Source of the DNA: Laguncularia racemosa
Taxonomy: Eukaryota; Streptophyta; Magnoliopsida; Myrtales; Combretaceae
DNA: 64,000 nt
Assembly: GCA_037954665.1 (NCBI GenBank)
Contig: JBBMOL010000302.1
Coordinates: 1 to 64,000 of the forward strand
Direction: 5' to 3'
The first letter of the stretch is position 1; every line of letters begins with the position of its first letter. A model generated the notes under the pieces. It saw only the letters and a program-made list of their open reading frames with translations. It was not told the DNA's origin and ran no database searches. A program made the position numbers and the translations under genes. Below, one piece after another: positions 44,969 through 55,202 of the stretch.

Positions 44969-45328
44969 AGATGTACAAGCAACAAAACTTGACCATAATT
45001 CGTATCCTTGAATTAAAACCAAAGATATGATAAGATTTTGATCGCCACAAGTTACCTTGATAAGATCAGATTAAGTTCTTGATAAAGAACAAGGAAGGGT
45101 TTTCTAATTTCATAAGAATTCTATCCAATTTTGTATCCTCAAAGACTATTTACAGTCTCTACAAAAAAAGGGACAAATTATAAAAGAAATCATAAGATGG
45201 AAAAATAAAGGTTGGCTTTCAAAGCCGGCGACCTAAATCCTAAGTCGGCTAAAGTAGGTCGGTAGCTTAGATCTTCAACATCGACAACCTTTAAAGGCAA
45301 AGCTAGTGGCCTTCTTCGACTCCTAGTG
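44969..45328. other. Unassigned stretch with GC-rich GGCC motifs
   Basis: AT-rich, with AAGCCGGCGACC and GTCGGCTAAAGTAGG near 45,220-45,265, resembling the GGCCGGC clusters of LTR U3 regions. Probably a degraded LTR of unknown family. Confidence 0.4.
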
Positions 45329-45523
45329 ATAGTAATCAAAATCCGACAAGACTTATCATTAGAGCAAGAACTAAAGGATTTCGAATCTTGGCGATGAGGG
45401 GCCATTTTGAGCAAATCGACCCTGAAATTATTCGCTTACTAACCTCTTTTATCTTATTCATGTATTATATATTCCAACAAGCACACTTATCATATTTTAT
45501 AGGGCAATGGACAAACTCACTTA
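45329..45523 (+). repeat. LTR fragment (first 195 bp, K type)
   Basis: TGATAGTAATCAAAATCCGAC matches the start of 42,285 and runs to GGACAAACTCACT, where it abuts an LTR of the same group in reverse orientation. Confidence 0.7.
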
Positions 45524-45959
45524 TACAAAATGTTGTATTCCTCAATGAAGATCATTAATATTCTTGAAAACCATGTTAAATAACACACAAAATCAATAGG
45601 AACAATGACCGTGATCTACCTTCCATAATACTTGATTTCACGGTTAAAAAATGTTTAAAATGGAAGAATAGAAATCAAGTCTAAAGGCCACTCAATTAAG
45701 CACTAATAATTCAAATATAAAGGAATCAAATCTAACCAAGAAAACTTTAATCCAACCCTAGATATGACTCACTAGAGAAGAAAAGAAACACAACAAATAG
45801 AATTTGATATAACTCATAATTTCTCCTTGTTGCACTCGCCACAATTCCAATTCTTAGGATTGAAATTGATAAGAGGGATTGAACTAAGGATGAACCTTAA
45901 TTCTCTCACGAAAATATCAAGTGTATATTATGAAAATTCTCCCCTAAAAACCCTACTTA

Positions 45960-45979
45960 AGCAAGTATTTATACTTGCT
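45960..45979 (-). promoter_or_regulatory. Palindromic TATA box in LTR R
   Basis: AGCAAGTATTTATACTTGCT, the reverse-strand form of the 20-mer at 12,235. Confidence 0.6.
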
Positions 45980-46064
45980 CCCTTTAGGGTTAAATTGTTC
46001 ACAAAATTACAACTATGCCACTTTTAGGGTGGTCGGTTTTAAAAGACAATTACAAGAAAATGAA

Positions 46065-47068
46065 TGATGTGCCTAATTCCACTTAGAAGCACAATTAAAG
46101 GACTTAAGAAAAAACAATCTCAAGTCAAGGTAAAACCGGATCCACAAGGGCAAAATTCATGTGAACACTAGTGAAGATGTAAAGAATTCCAAATGCTCAA
46201 AGATATAATTGTAATACCACAATGATAATCTCTTCTAATAACACCCTAATCACATATAATCTACGAAAATAATCCACAAATTCAAAAGAAAACCTTAATT
46301 CCAAGGACTCCTTTCCAATAGTGAAAAACACGTTTTCAAGGGAATTCTCAATGATGATTCGAATTCAATTGCAAGGGACCTTAAATAAACACAAGAATTT
46401 TTCAACAATAAGAAGTAATTTTGACCAAGAACTATCTCAATTCAACCCTAGATATGACACACTAGAGAAGAAAAGAAATCACAACAAAATGAAATTGATA
46501 CAGCTTACAATTTCAAAGTGTTGCACTTGCCACAATTTCAACTCTTGGGATTGAAATTGATAAGAGTCTAATGACAATTAGGAACCCTAATTCTCACGTG
46601 AAGAAGAAGTGTATAATCTTCAAAATATGGCCTCCCAAACCCTCTCTTAAGCAAGTATTTATACTTGCTACTCCTAGGGTTAAAAAGTGCGCAAAATTAC
46701 AAGTTTGCCACTTTTAAGGTGGCTAATCCTAAATGAAAATTACAAAGAAATAAAAGTGTCCCAAAACCAAAATACAACCAAAATAGTTCAATAAACAATT
46801 ACAAGATACAAAATAACATAAGTCTCATGATCCAATGCCTCGGAATAGAGAACAATCGCAGCGGGTCTTTAATTGTTATCCTAAAAAATGTTCTATGTCT
46901 AACTGAAGTTGTAGGACATTTGGCATCCCATGGAGAATTATAATTGTACTTGTAAGATTATTCTCAAATTTTATTAGAAATAAAGACGTAGGGTAAAATA
47001 TGAGCAATTTTGATCATCATCCAAATTGGGTTCTGAAAAGGTTGATAGTGTCAGAAATTTTCCCATCA
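46065..47068 (-). repeat. 3' LTR of element H
   Basis: 1,004 bp, TGATGTGCC to TTTCCCATCA on the plus strand. About 3% different from 56,126-57,130 over the first 270 bp by eye. GAGGAGA purine tract adjoins its right edge on the minus strand. Palindromic TATA at 46,650-46,669. Confidence 0.88.
46650..46669 (-). promoter_or_regulatory. Palindromic TATA box in 3' LTR of H
   Basis: AGCAAGTATTTATACTTGCT, perfect 9-bp inverted repeat around the TATA element. Confidence 0.6.
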
Positions 47069-47816
47069 TCTCCTCGGGCTTTTGAAAGATTTGCCCTTAA
47101 ATCTAGAGGCTCAGTTGTGGAACTGAACCTTAGTATCTCTGTTGTCCTGCTCTTCCGGCTAACCGTAGTAGTGGATGGATTCCTGATCTGTTTCTGAAAA
47201 TCCTGGACCTTAGATGGAGTCATCGGTAATAGAACTATGCGTGACTCGCCCATGCTGAACATGTACGTATTTTCAAACCCATCATGTATCATTCGTCGAT
47301 CATACAACCAAGGCCGACCCAACAGTAAATGGAATGCATGCATAGGAACTATATCACAAAGGATCTCATCATGATAGTTCTACCCGACACTCACAGGAAC
47401 CTTTGGCCTAAGGGTAACATGTATACTACCTCTATTATCCAGCCAATGCAAGTGATAAGGACTAGGATGTGGTATAGTAAACAGTTGTAATTTGTCTACT
47501 AGTGTAGTAGATATAACATTCGTGCAACTACCACTATCGATGATGAGTACATAAAGGTTACCTCTGATTTTGCAAGAGGTATGAAATATGTTCTCCCTTT
47601 GAATATCACTATTATCAGGAGATATAGATAAGGCCCTGCGTAACACATTAAGGGGTAGATATTTCCCTCCTGTATGCTCCTCAGGCGCGTTTGCATTCTG
47701 ATCATCATAATATTCCTGCAGTGTTGTTGGTAGATCTATAGGTTCAATCTGATCATGATCATCCTCAGTATCCTCTCCAGTGTCTTCCATAACAATCATC
47801 ACCCTCTTATTTGGAC
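47017..47816 (-). pseudogene. Protease and pol tail of element H
   Basis: Minus strand begins just after the zinc knuckle (PNKRVMIVMEDTGED) and shows the active-site loop IIDSGSCTNVIS (Asp-Ser-Gly-Ser-Cys), WLDNRGSIHV, and after a frameshift at about 47,380 HAFHLLLGRPWLYDRRM. The frame then passes through a serine/threonine-rich segment to DLRANLSKARGDDGKISDT and stops at 47,017, inside the LTR. DLRANxxxxxxD parallels the tail that follows integrase in F, so pol was lost between protease and tail. The protease itself looks only mildly damaged. Confidence 0.78.
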
Positions 47817-47821
47817 ACTGT

Positions 47822-49259
47822 TGATAAGTCGCAAAATACCCTTATCTAGAGTAATGAAATTGTGCTTTATTGTTGAATTTTTAGATGATTTGTTGAAGAA
47901 AAGGATGCTTAATGGAATGAATGTTAATTTCAGGATCCTCTAGAGTATTTTGGAGCTAAGGGAAGGAGTTTTGAAGAGTCGGAGCAAGTTTGGAAGGAAT
48001 TGGATACATTACATGTGAAGAGAAAGAATTCTAGAAAGTACACGAGCGAGGTACACGCCCATGCACTTTGTTGTTTTACTTGTGTATACTGAAGCGGATT
48101 TCTGGAAAGTACACGAGTAAAGTACACGGCCATGTACTTTGCTTGTGTATCTAAGTTTTGCTTCTATTCGATGATGTTTCAAATACACGACCAATGTACA
48201 CTCCCATGTACTTGCTCGTGTATATTCACATAAGGACACATGGAAGCAAGCATGAGATACACGAACGAGATACACTACTTGTGTATCCGCTCGTGTATAT
48301 ATCCAATCGGGGTACATATATAAATAGACCGTCAGTTTGCCCTAGACCCAGAGGTTACGAATTTTTCATTTTCTCTCACTCTCATAACATCAAGGGAAAG
48401 AAGATTCTGTCGATTCCAAGGGAGATTGAAGACCCACGAAGAAGAAGATTCTATCTTTAAGGGTTGTGACCATGAATTTTATCTATTCTTCTAGTAATTG
48501 CATTTCTTTTGTCCAATTTATGGAGGAGTAGACCCTAGATCTAGATTTTATTTGAAACTTCTCTATCATGTGATGAAGATTTGGTCATTAATGCGAAGTT
48601 GTTGACTTTCTTATGATTAATTGCATGCTCTTCAATTGTTTCTTAGATTCATAGATCCGGAATATGAATTTATGCATGATATCATATTAGTTAATTGAGA
48701 AATTGCTCATATGATTAGATCTAATGCAATTAATGAGATTTGATTATTCTTCTAGAGATAGGAAACAAGAGTCTTCTGTTTACATCGATTATTTTTATGC
48801 GAATTCATGTGCTTTATAGGTTGCTATTAACTAAGGAGAGATCCTATTTGATAAACCTAGGATTAGATAGGTTAATATACTTGAGAAAGTAGTTAACTTG
48901 ACTAGAGAATTCGATAGTATAAGAAGTCAATTACGACAATCTTAAGAAATCTAATGAATTACATGATAGAGAAGGAGTAGAATAAGATCTAGGTTGCTTT
49001 TGTTAATTGATAGATCTTCAGAACCATTGTTGTTAGTGAATTATTAGTTTTAAGATTAGAGTAATTAAGTTTCAACTAACATTATTAAGCGGCGATTAGA
49101 TAATAGGAACGGAGTTAGTACTAGTAGTTGGTGTATCTCTGAGGGACGACCTTGTGCTTACTCGCTATATTACGCTACGATAGGTGCACTTGCCTATTGC
49201 TTCGTAGTAGGATTAAGAACAAGAATTCAATTTATTAAAACTACGATTGGCAACGATCA
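47822..49259 (+). repeat. 5' LTR of Athila C
   Basis: TGATAAGTCGC to CAACGATCA, 1,438 bp, colinear with 17,700-19,116. U3 has the TACACG/CGTGTA cluster (48,035-48,310), then ATATATAAATAGACC near 48,316 as TATA box. Confidence 0.88.
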
Positions 49260-49265
49260 AGTTTT

Positions 49266-49283
49266 TGGCACCATTGCCGGGGA
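49266..49283 (+). other. Primer-binding site of Athila C
   Basis: TGGCACCATTGCCGGGGA, one base from the site in Athila A, 6 bp after the LTR. Confidence 0.85.
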
Positions 49284-49407
49284 ATACACCAATATTAGAA
49301 ACACTTTTTACTTATTAATTTAACCAATTTATTTCTTTCTTATCATTTTTCCCTTTTCTTCCTGAGAATTTGGAGCTCATAATTGATTTGTATTACGTTT
49401 ACAGTGC

Positions 49408-50890
49408 ATGACCAGAAGTCGCTCCAAGGAACTTGCTGTTTTTAATCCTAAGCTAGAGAAAATTATTCGTCGTTATCAGAAAAAGCAACACTTGACTGAG
49501 TCAACATCATTTGGTATTCAAGGAGAATCACTGAAGGAAGAAATGGCTGATCAAGTCAATAATCGTGCTCAAGAGATGAATGAAGGAAATGTTGTTGTGG
49601 ATCCCTCGAATCATCAACTGGTTGACAATAGAGATGGCCGAGTTAATGAGCCACCTAGAACCAATTCTGATTTTGCCAGGCCAAACTTGATAGGCGTTAG
49701 CTCTAGCATAGTCCGTCCTCGAGTGGAGGCAAATAATTTTGAACTTAAGTCTGCCGTGATTCAGATGGTGCAGCAATATACTCAATTTGATGGTTTACAG
49801 GACGAAGATCTAAATGCACATATCCAACTCTTTCTAGAGATATGGGATACCTTCAAATTTAATGGAGTTAGTGATGATGCGATCCGCCTCAAGCTCTTCC
49901 CATTCTCTTTGAAAGGCAAGGCTAAGCAATGGCTGAATTTTTTACTGAGGAACTCCATTACTACATGGCAAGGTCTGATTAAGAAGTTTATGGACAAATT
50001 CTTCCCTCCTTCAAAGACCGCTAAACTTTGAGTTGAGATTCAATCTTATCATCAGTATGACATGGAGACGTTGTATGAAACCTGGGAGAGATTCAAGGAC
50101 TCAATTCGAAAATGCCCACACCATAGGATCCTAGAGTGGCTTCAAGTTCAGATATTTTATAATGGGTTGAACTATCAAACGAGATAAACAGTAGATGTCA
50201 CAGCTGGTGGCACCTTGAACCATAAAACTCTTGAAGAAATTTGGACTCTTTTTGAAGACATGGCCGTAAATAATTATGAATGGTCACATGGTAGGGGTAG
50301 AGAAAAGAAGGTAGCAGGCATTCTTGAAGTGGATGTGGCTACTTCTATCATGTCCAAAGTTGAGGCTTTATCTAGAAAGATTGACAGGTTGGCTGTCTCA
50401 TAACATCAGCTGGCTATTGTGGAACCCTCAGGTGGTCAGGAAGGACAAACAGAGCAAGTGGATTATTTGGGAAACCCAATTCGGCCCCAGAACAATCCAT
50501 ACAGCAATACTTATAACCCAGGATAGAGAAATCACCCAAATTTTTCTTGGACTAACAACAGTAATAGTCAGAAGGGCAATCCGAATCCTCCACCAGGTTA
50601 TTAGAGGCCACTAGTCCAGAGTTCCAAACTGCCACTTGAAGATCTCCTCACAAAATTCATCGAGGATTCAGAAGACAGACAAAAGTCCTTAGATTTGATT
50701 ATGAAAAATCAAGACTCGGCGCTAAGGAATCATGAGGCATCAATACAAAATCTTGAAAACTAGGTTGGTCAGATAGCTAAGCTTCTGTCATAAAAATCTC
50801 AAGGTTCACTACCAAGAAACACAGAAACCAACCCTAAAGAACATGTTAAGGCTGTCACATTACGAAGTGGTAAGGAACTACAACCAAAGG
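49408..50890 (+). pseudogene. Gag of Athila C
   Basis: ATG at 49,408 opens a 207-codon frame: acidic N-terminus, then NNFELKSAVIQMVQQ (residues 109-123), DLNAHIQLFLEIWDTFKF, IRLKLFPFSLKGKAKQWL and MDKFFPPSKTAKL, the Athila gag core that forms the particle shell. A TGA stop follows KL where Athila A still has CGA. Reading continues past it with YDMETLYETWERFKDS, IFYNGLNYQT and GGTLNHKTLEEIW, with more stops near 50,187, 50,401, 50,524 and 50,761. Colinear with 19,261-19,693 and 26,133-27,130. Confidence 0.82.
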
Positions 50891-50910
50891 TTCAAGAAGA
50901 AGAGAGTCGG

Positions 50911-52164
50911 ATGACTGAACCAGCAAAAGAACAAGTAGTTCTCAAAGAAGGGGGAAAGCATTCAGAAAAATCACCTAAAGAGAAATCATCACCTCCATTA
51001 ATCCCAAAATACAAGCCCAATGTTCCTTACCCAGCACGACTCAAGAAGGACAGAACAGATGAGCACTATGGCAGATTTTTAGAGATATTCAAGCAATTGC
51101 ATATCAACCTTCCACTGGTTGAGGCATTATCACAAATGCCACGATATGCAACATTTTTGAAAGAGTTGCTATCGAACAAATGGAAGCTTGAAGAGTTCTC
51201 CACTGTAACTTTAGGAGGAGAATGCTCTACGGTAATTCAGAACAAACTCCCAAAGAAGTTAAAAGATCCTGAGAGCTTTACTATCCCTTGCCTGATAGGG
51301 AATTTATCTGAAGAATGGGCATTAGCTGATTTGGGAGCCAGCATTAATTTGATGCCATACAAGATGTTCCACAAATTGGGTATTGAAGAGCTGAAACCGA
51401 CTAAAATGAATCTTCAGTTACCCGATCGATCAATCAAATTCCCAAGAGGAGAAGTTGAAGATTTATTAGTGAAGGTGCAGGACTTCATCTTCCTGGCGGA
51501 TTTCGTCATCCTTGACATGGAAGCAGATGTGGATGTCCCTCTTATATTGGGGAGGCCATTTTTGGCTACTGCTAGAGCCATAATTGATGTTGGGGATGGG
51601 AAGTTAGTGTTGAGAATGGGAAATGAAGAGGTCATAGTGAAAATGCCTGACGTCCTTAGACAAAGCCTACACCATGATGATACATGCTATGTAATCGACT
51701 ACCTTGACTTTGCAGTTTTGGATTCATTACAAGACCTGTTGATTTATGATGCATTGGAATTGTGTTTGATGAATGGGGAGAAAGAGCAACCTGAAAATAT
51801 GGCGATTAGAACAGTTGTCAATCAGCTCAATAACAATCCTGAGTTGAGAGAAGAAACAAGCTTTAAAGATATGAATAGATCCACCATTCAGAGATTGAAA
51901 CCTTCAATTGAGGAACCACCTGAGCTAGAATTGAAACATTTGCCAGACTACCTTCAATATGCATTTTTGGAAGAAGATTCTAAACTTCCAGTCATAATTG
52001 CATCAAATCTGGATCGAGATCAGCAGGAAAGGTTATTGCATGTCCTGGGCCAACACATGAAAGCAATTACATGGAAAATTGCAGATATAAAGGGGATTAG
52101 CCCATCATTTTGTACACACAAAATTTTGATGGAAGATTGTGTCAAGCTAGTGGTACAACCGTAG
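50911..52164 (+). CDS. Protease and spacer of Athila C (417-codon open frame)
   Basis: Longest clean frame in the window. Residues 41-98 form the conserved pre-protease segment (PARLKKD, FLKELLSNK). LADLGASINLMPY at 138-150 is the active-site loop of Athila proteases (Asp140-Leu-Gly-Ala-Ser), with VPLILGRPFLA at 209-219 as the second block. Residues 270-417 are the spacer to RT, including PSIEEPPELELKHLP and the CTHKILMEDCVKLVVQP that precedes RT. The ATG is internal to the Gag-Pol frame, so this is a polyprotein fragment. It ends at a TAG at 52,162, apparently from CAG. Confidence 0.82.
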   Translation: MTEPAKEQVVLKEGGKHSEKSPKEKSSPPLIPKYKPNVPYPARLKKDRTDEHYGRFLEIFKQLHINLPLVEALSQMPRYATFLKELLSNKWKLEEFSTVTLGGECSTVIQNKLPKKLKDPESFTIPCLIGNLSEEWALADLGASINLMPYKMFHKLGIEELKPTKMNLQLPDRSIKFPRGEVEDLLVKVQDFIFLADFVILDMEADVDVPLILGRPFLATARAIIDVGDGKLVLRMGNEEVIVKMPDVLRQSLHHDDTCYVIDYLDFAVLDSLQDLLIYDALELCLMNGEKEQPENMAIRTVVNQLNNNPELREETSFKDMNRSTIQRLKPSIEEPPELELKHLPDYLQYAFLEEDSKLPVIIASNLDRDQQERLLHVLGQHMKAITWKIADIKGISPSFCTHKILMEDCVKLVVQP

Positions 52165-52902
52165 CACCGACTTAATCCAAATATGAGAGATGTTGTAAAA
52201 AAGGAAGTCATCAAATTGCTTGATGCATGAATGATCTACCCGATTTCTGATAGCTCATGGGTGAGCCCCATTCAAGTAGTTCCGAAGAAAGGCGGTATGA
52301 CAGTGGTACCGAATGAAAAAAATGAACTCATCCCGATGAGAACTGTCACTAGATGGAGAGTTTGTGTAGATTACTGCAAGCTAAATGATGCAACTCGAAA
52401 GGATCATTTTCCTCTTCCATTTGTGGACCAAATTCTTGAAAGGTTAGCTGGTCATACATATTACTGTTTCCTCGATGGGATGTCAGGATATTTTCAGATT
52501 CCTATTGTACCCGAAGACCAGGAAAAGAGGACATTCACATGCCCTTTTGGGACCTTCACTTATTGATGCATGCCTTTCGGATTATGCAACGCTCTAGCCA
52601 CCTTTCAGCGATGCATGATGGCTATTTTTGAGGGTATGGTAGGAGACAAGATGGAAGTATACGTGGATGATTTTTTTTGTTTTCGGGAATTCTTTTGATG
52701 AGTGTCTACACCATCTTGAGTTAGTGTTACAACGTTGTGAAGATACTAACCTGGTCGTAAATTTGGAGAAGTGTCATTTTATGGCAAAAGAAGGTATTGT
52801 TTTGGGTTATAAAATCTCCAAGAAAGTCATTTTCAAGGTGAATGGCCAAAGGCTTAAGCATTACTTTGGGGACAAAACGGTTTTGGAAGAAATGAGGAGC
52901 TG
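52165..52902 (+). pseudogene. Partial RT fused to integrase tail (Athila C)
   Basis: IYPISDSSWVSPIQVVPKKGGMT opens RT, followed by WRVCVDYCKLNDATRKDHFPLPF, GYFQIPI, CPFGTFTY, a TGA stop, then FGLCNALATFQRCM. The catalytic block VYVDDF is present at 52,658-52,675, followed at once by a T-run frameshift. From 52,667 a 78-codon frame ends GYKISKK then IFKVNGQRLKHYFGDK: RT (residue 53) is joined to the integrase C-terminus (residue 54) at about 52,826. RT thumb, RNase H and integrase core are missing. Same fusion in Athila A. Confidence 0.8.
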
Positions 52903-53514
52903 AACCTCATTCTCATCTCCATTTAAGCTCCACCGGTTCATTACGTCGAGCTAACGACATTAAACAACAACGCTTCTTGGGAGGCAACCCATGTTGCTTA
53001 GGTAAGTTTTTTTTTTTTTGCTTTATTATCATCCGTTGTTTTGGAGTAACTTTTGCAAGACAGCAAGCTACAGAGGGCTAACCAAGTTTGGATTCTATGA
53101 AAGTCACCTTAATAGAGCTTCTTTTAAGCTCTAAGTGTGGGGAAATTCAGGATGGGAGACCTTCTCAAGGGAATGCAAGATGAAGTGATGACAGGTATGT
53201 ACTTTAATCTACACAACCGGGTACACTAGTGGTGTATCCGGTTTCTCACACATGCCAGAGGGTGTCTAAATTGACTTTGCAATACAAAAGGGGAATACGT
53301 CATGTTGTGCCCTCCCGTGCACTTCAAAATATGCTCATTGTGTACATATCAGAGATACACAAATAAGGTACACGCTTGTGTACCTGTTCGTGTATCTGAC
53401 CCATAGAAGGCACAATTCGATATACGAACAAGGTACACGCTCGTGTACTTAGTCGTGTAACTGACCCATAGAATGCTCTCCCACGATACATGAACAACGT
53501 ACACACTCGTAGTT
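52903..53514 (+). other. 3' non-coding region of Athila C with tandem repeats
   Basis: From 53,215 built of short inverted motifs (GGTACACGCTCGTGTAC, GTATCTGACCCATAGAA) in about 60-bp repeats. Ends abruptly at CACTCGTAG, joined to an internal piece of LTR. Confidence 0.65.
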
Positions 53515-53731
53515 ATTGTTAGTGAGTTATTAGTTTTAAGATTAGAGTAATTAAGTTTCAACCAACATTATTAAGCAGCGGTTAGATAATAGGAACGGAG
53601 TTAGTACTAGTAGTTGGTGTATCTCTGAGGGATGACCTTGTGCTTACTTGCTATATTACGCTATGATAGGTGCACTTGCCTATTGCTTCATAGTAGGATT
53701 AAGAACAAGAATTCAATTTATTAAAACTACA
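53515..53731 (+). repeat. 3' LTR fragment of Athila C
   Basis: Matches 49,030-49,241 of the 5' LTR (TTATTAGTTTTAAG to TTATTAAAACTAC). U3 and the last 18 bp are missing. Joined to protease of element H. Confidence 0.8.
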
Positions 53732-55202
53732 ATTTGTCTACTAGTGCAGCAGATATAACATTCGTGCAACTACCACTATCGATGGTGAGTACATAAAGGT
53801 TACATCTGATTCTGCAAGAGGTATGAAATATGTTCTCCCTCTGAATATCACTGGTATCAGGAGATATAGATAAAACCCTATATAACACATTAAGGGGTAG
53901 ATATTTCCCTCCTGTATGCTCCTCAGGCGCATTTGCATTCTAATCATCATAATATTCCTGCAGTGCTGTTGGTAGATCTGCAGGTTCAATTTGATCATGA
54001 TCATCTTCAATATCCTCTCCAGTGTCTTCCATAACAATCATCACCCTCTTATTTGGACACTGTGCAGCCATATGCCCAAATCCCATGCATTTAAAGCATT
54101 TTATCTGGCGCGCCTTCCCACTAGTAGATCCGGGAACAGTCTGCCTAGTTTCTGCGGCCATGACCTCTTTACCCTTCCCAGTGGGTAAAGTTTCTCTTAT
54201 AATGGTTGGGGTAGTAGTGTCCACTGCCTTGACTCCCTCACCTACCATCTTTGTTCCCCCTGATTGACTGTCGGTTGATATGGGTCTATTAACAATACTG
54301 GGCCTACTGCTTGGAGCCCTAAAGAAGTTGGACCTCCTCTGTCTCTCTACTTTTAAGGCCAACTAAATAGCCTCATCAAGTGTAGTATAGTGCTACAGTT
54401 CAACAATGCACGCTATTTCATATTTTAGACCTGAGACAAATCGTGCTATAGTTTGTTTTGGAGGCTGAACAGACCCACACCTAATAATAAGGGTCTCAAA
54501 TTCCTGCACATAATCATCCACTGTTTTGCCCCCTTACCTCAAGGTTTGCAGTCGCATAAACAGCTCCTATTTGTAGTGCTCAGGAATGAACCTTTTCCTT
54601 AACAATCTCTTCATGTCCCTCCAGGTCTGAACCTCTGCCTCTCCATCCCAACGCTTGTTGATGATCAGATTCTTCCACCGGAGTGCAGCATACCCTACAA
54701 ATTTAACAGCAGCCAATCGGACCCTGGTACTGTCATCGATCTCATAACATTCAAAGAGACCTTTGACCTTATCCTCCCAGTCTAAGTATTCATCTGCTGA
54801 TCCCTTGCCATCATAGGATGGCATATGTAGTTTCACATACTCCAAACCCCAAGGTGGCCTGAAATCCCTATTCTGATTTAGGTTTACCCTCAAATTGTCA
54901 TCCCTTTCTTCCCTGTTTGGAAGATGCTCCTCACCCATCCTTCTATTTAAATTCCCATCTCCCACTACTATGTTTCGATGAGGGTTTTGTGGAGCTACTC
55001 GAGGTGGTGCCGGTTGGTTTACTACTGGTGGCTGTGGCAATGTCATTCTATCAACTTTAGTTGCCAGTGTAGCAACTATAGTAGTGAGTTCCTAGAGTTG
55101 TTCTTCCAAAGTTCTCCTACCTACCACATTACGACCCTAACCTCCACCAACCTGGCTATTGACTTCTTCACCCATTCCCCCATTCACACTATCATTTGAC
55201 AT
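53732..55202 (-). pseudogene. Gag (and start of protease) of element H
   Basis: ATG at 55,202 (MSND, then GGMGEE). After a stop near 55,090 the frame 54,567-55,046 runs proline-rich N-terminus, then LEYVKLHMPSYDGKGSADEY and ALRWKNLIINKRWDGE plus MKRLLRKRFIPEHYK, the gag core. 53,940-54,362 carries QRRSNFFR, and the zinc knuckle IKCFKCMGFGHMAAQC at 54,064-54,111. It then continues into PNKRVMIVMEDTGED and the start of protease. 53,732-54,062 duplicates 47,490-47,820 with about 5% differences. A few stops and one frameshift only. Confidence 0.8.

Larger units (their letters stand above)
47822..53731 (+). mobile_element. Athila element C, internally deleted and 3'-truncated
   Basis: 5' LTR 47,822-49,259, primer site, gag, protease, partial RT, RT-integrase tail fusion, repeat-rich 3' region, and a 217-bp LTR fragment (53,515-53,731). 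The left target duplicate ACTGT (47,817-47,821) has no partner on the right, where host sequence restarts about 330 bp upstream of the insertion point. Confidence 0.82.

Noticed and set aside
47755..48460. Plus-strand frames across 47.7-48.5 kb
   Set aside because: Antisense of H gag or within the Athila LTR palindrome cluster; repeated CGTGTA codons give repetitive peptides.
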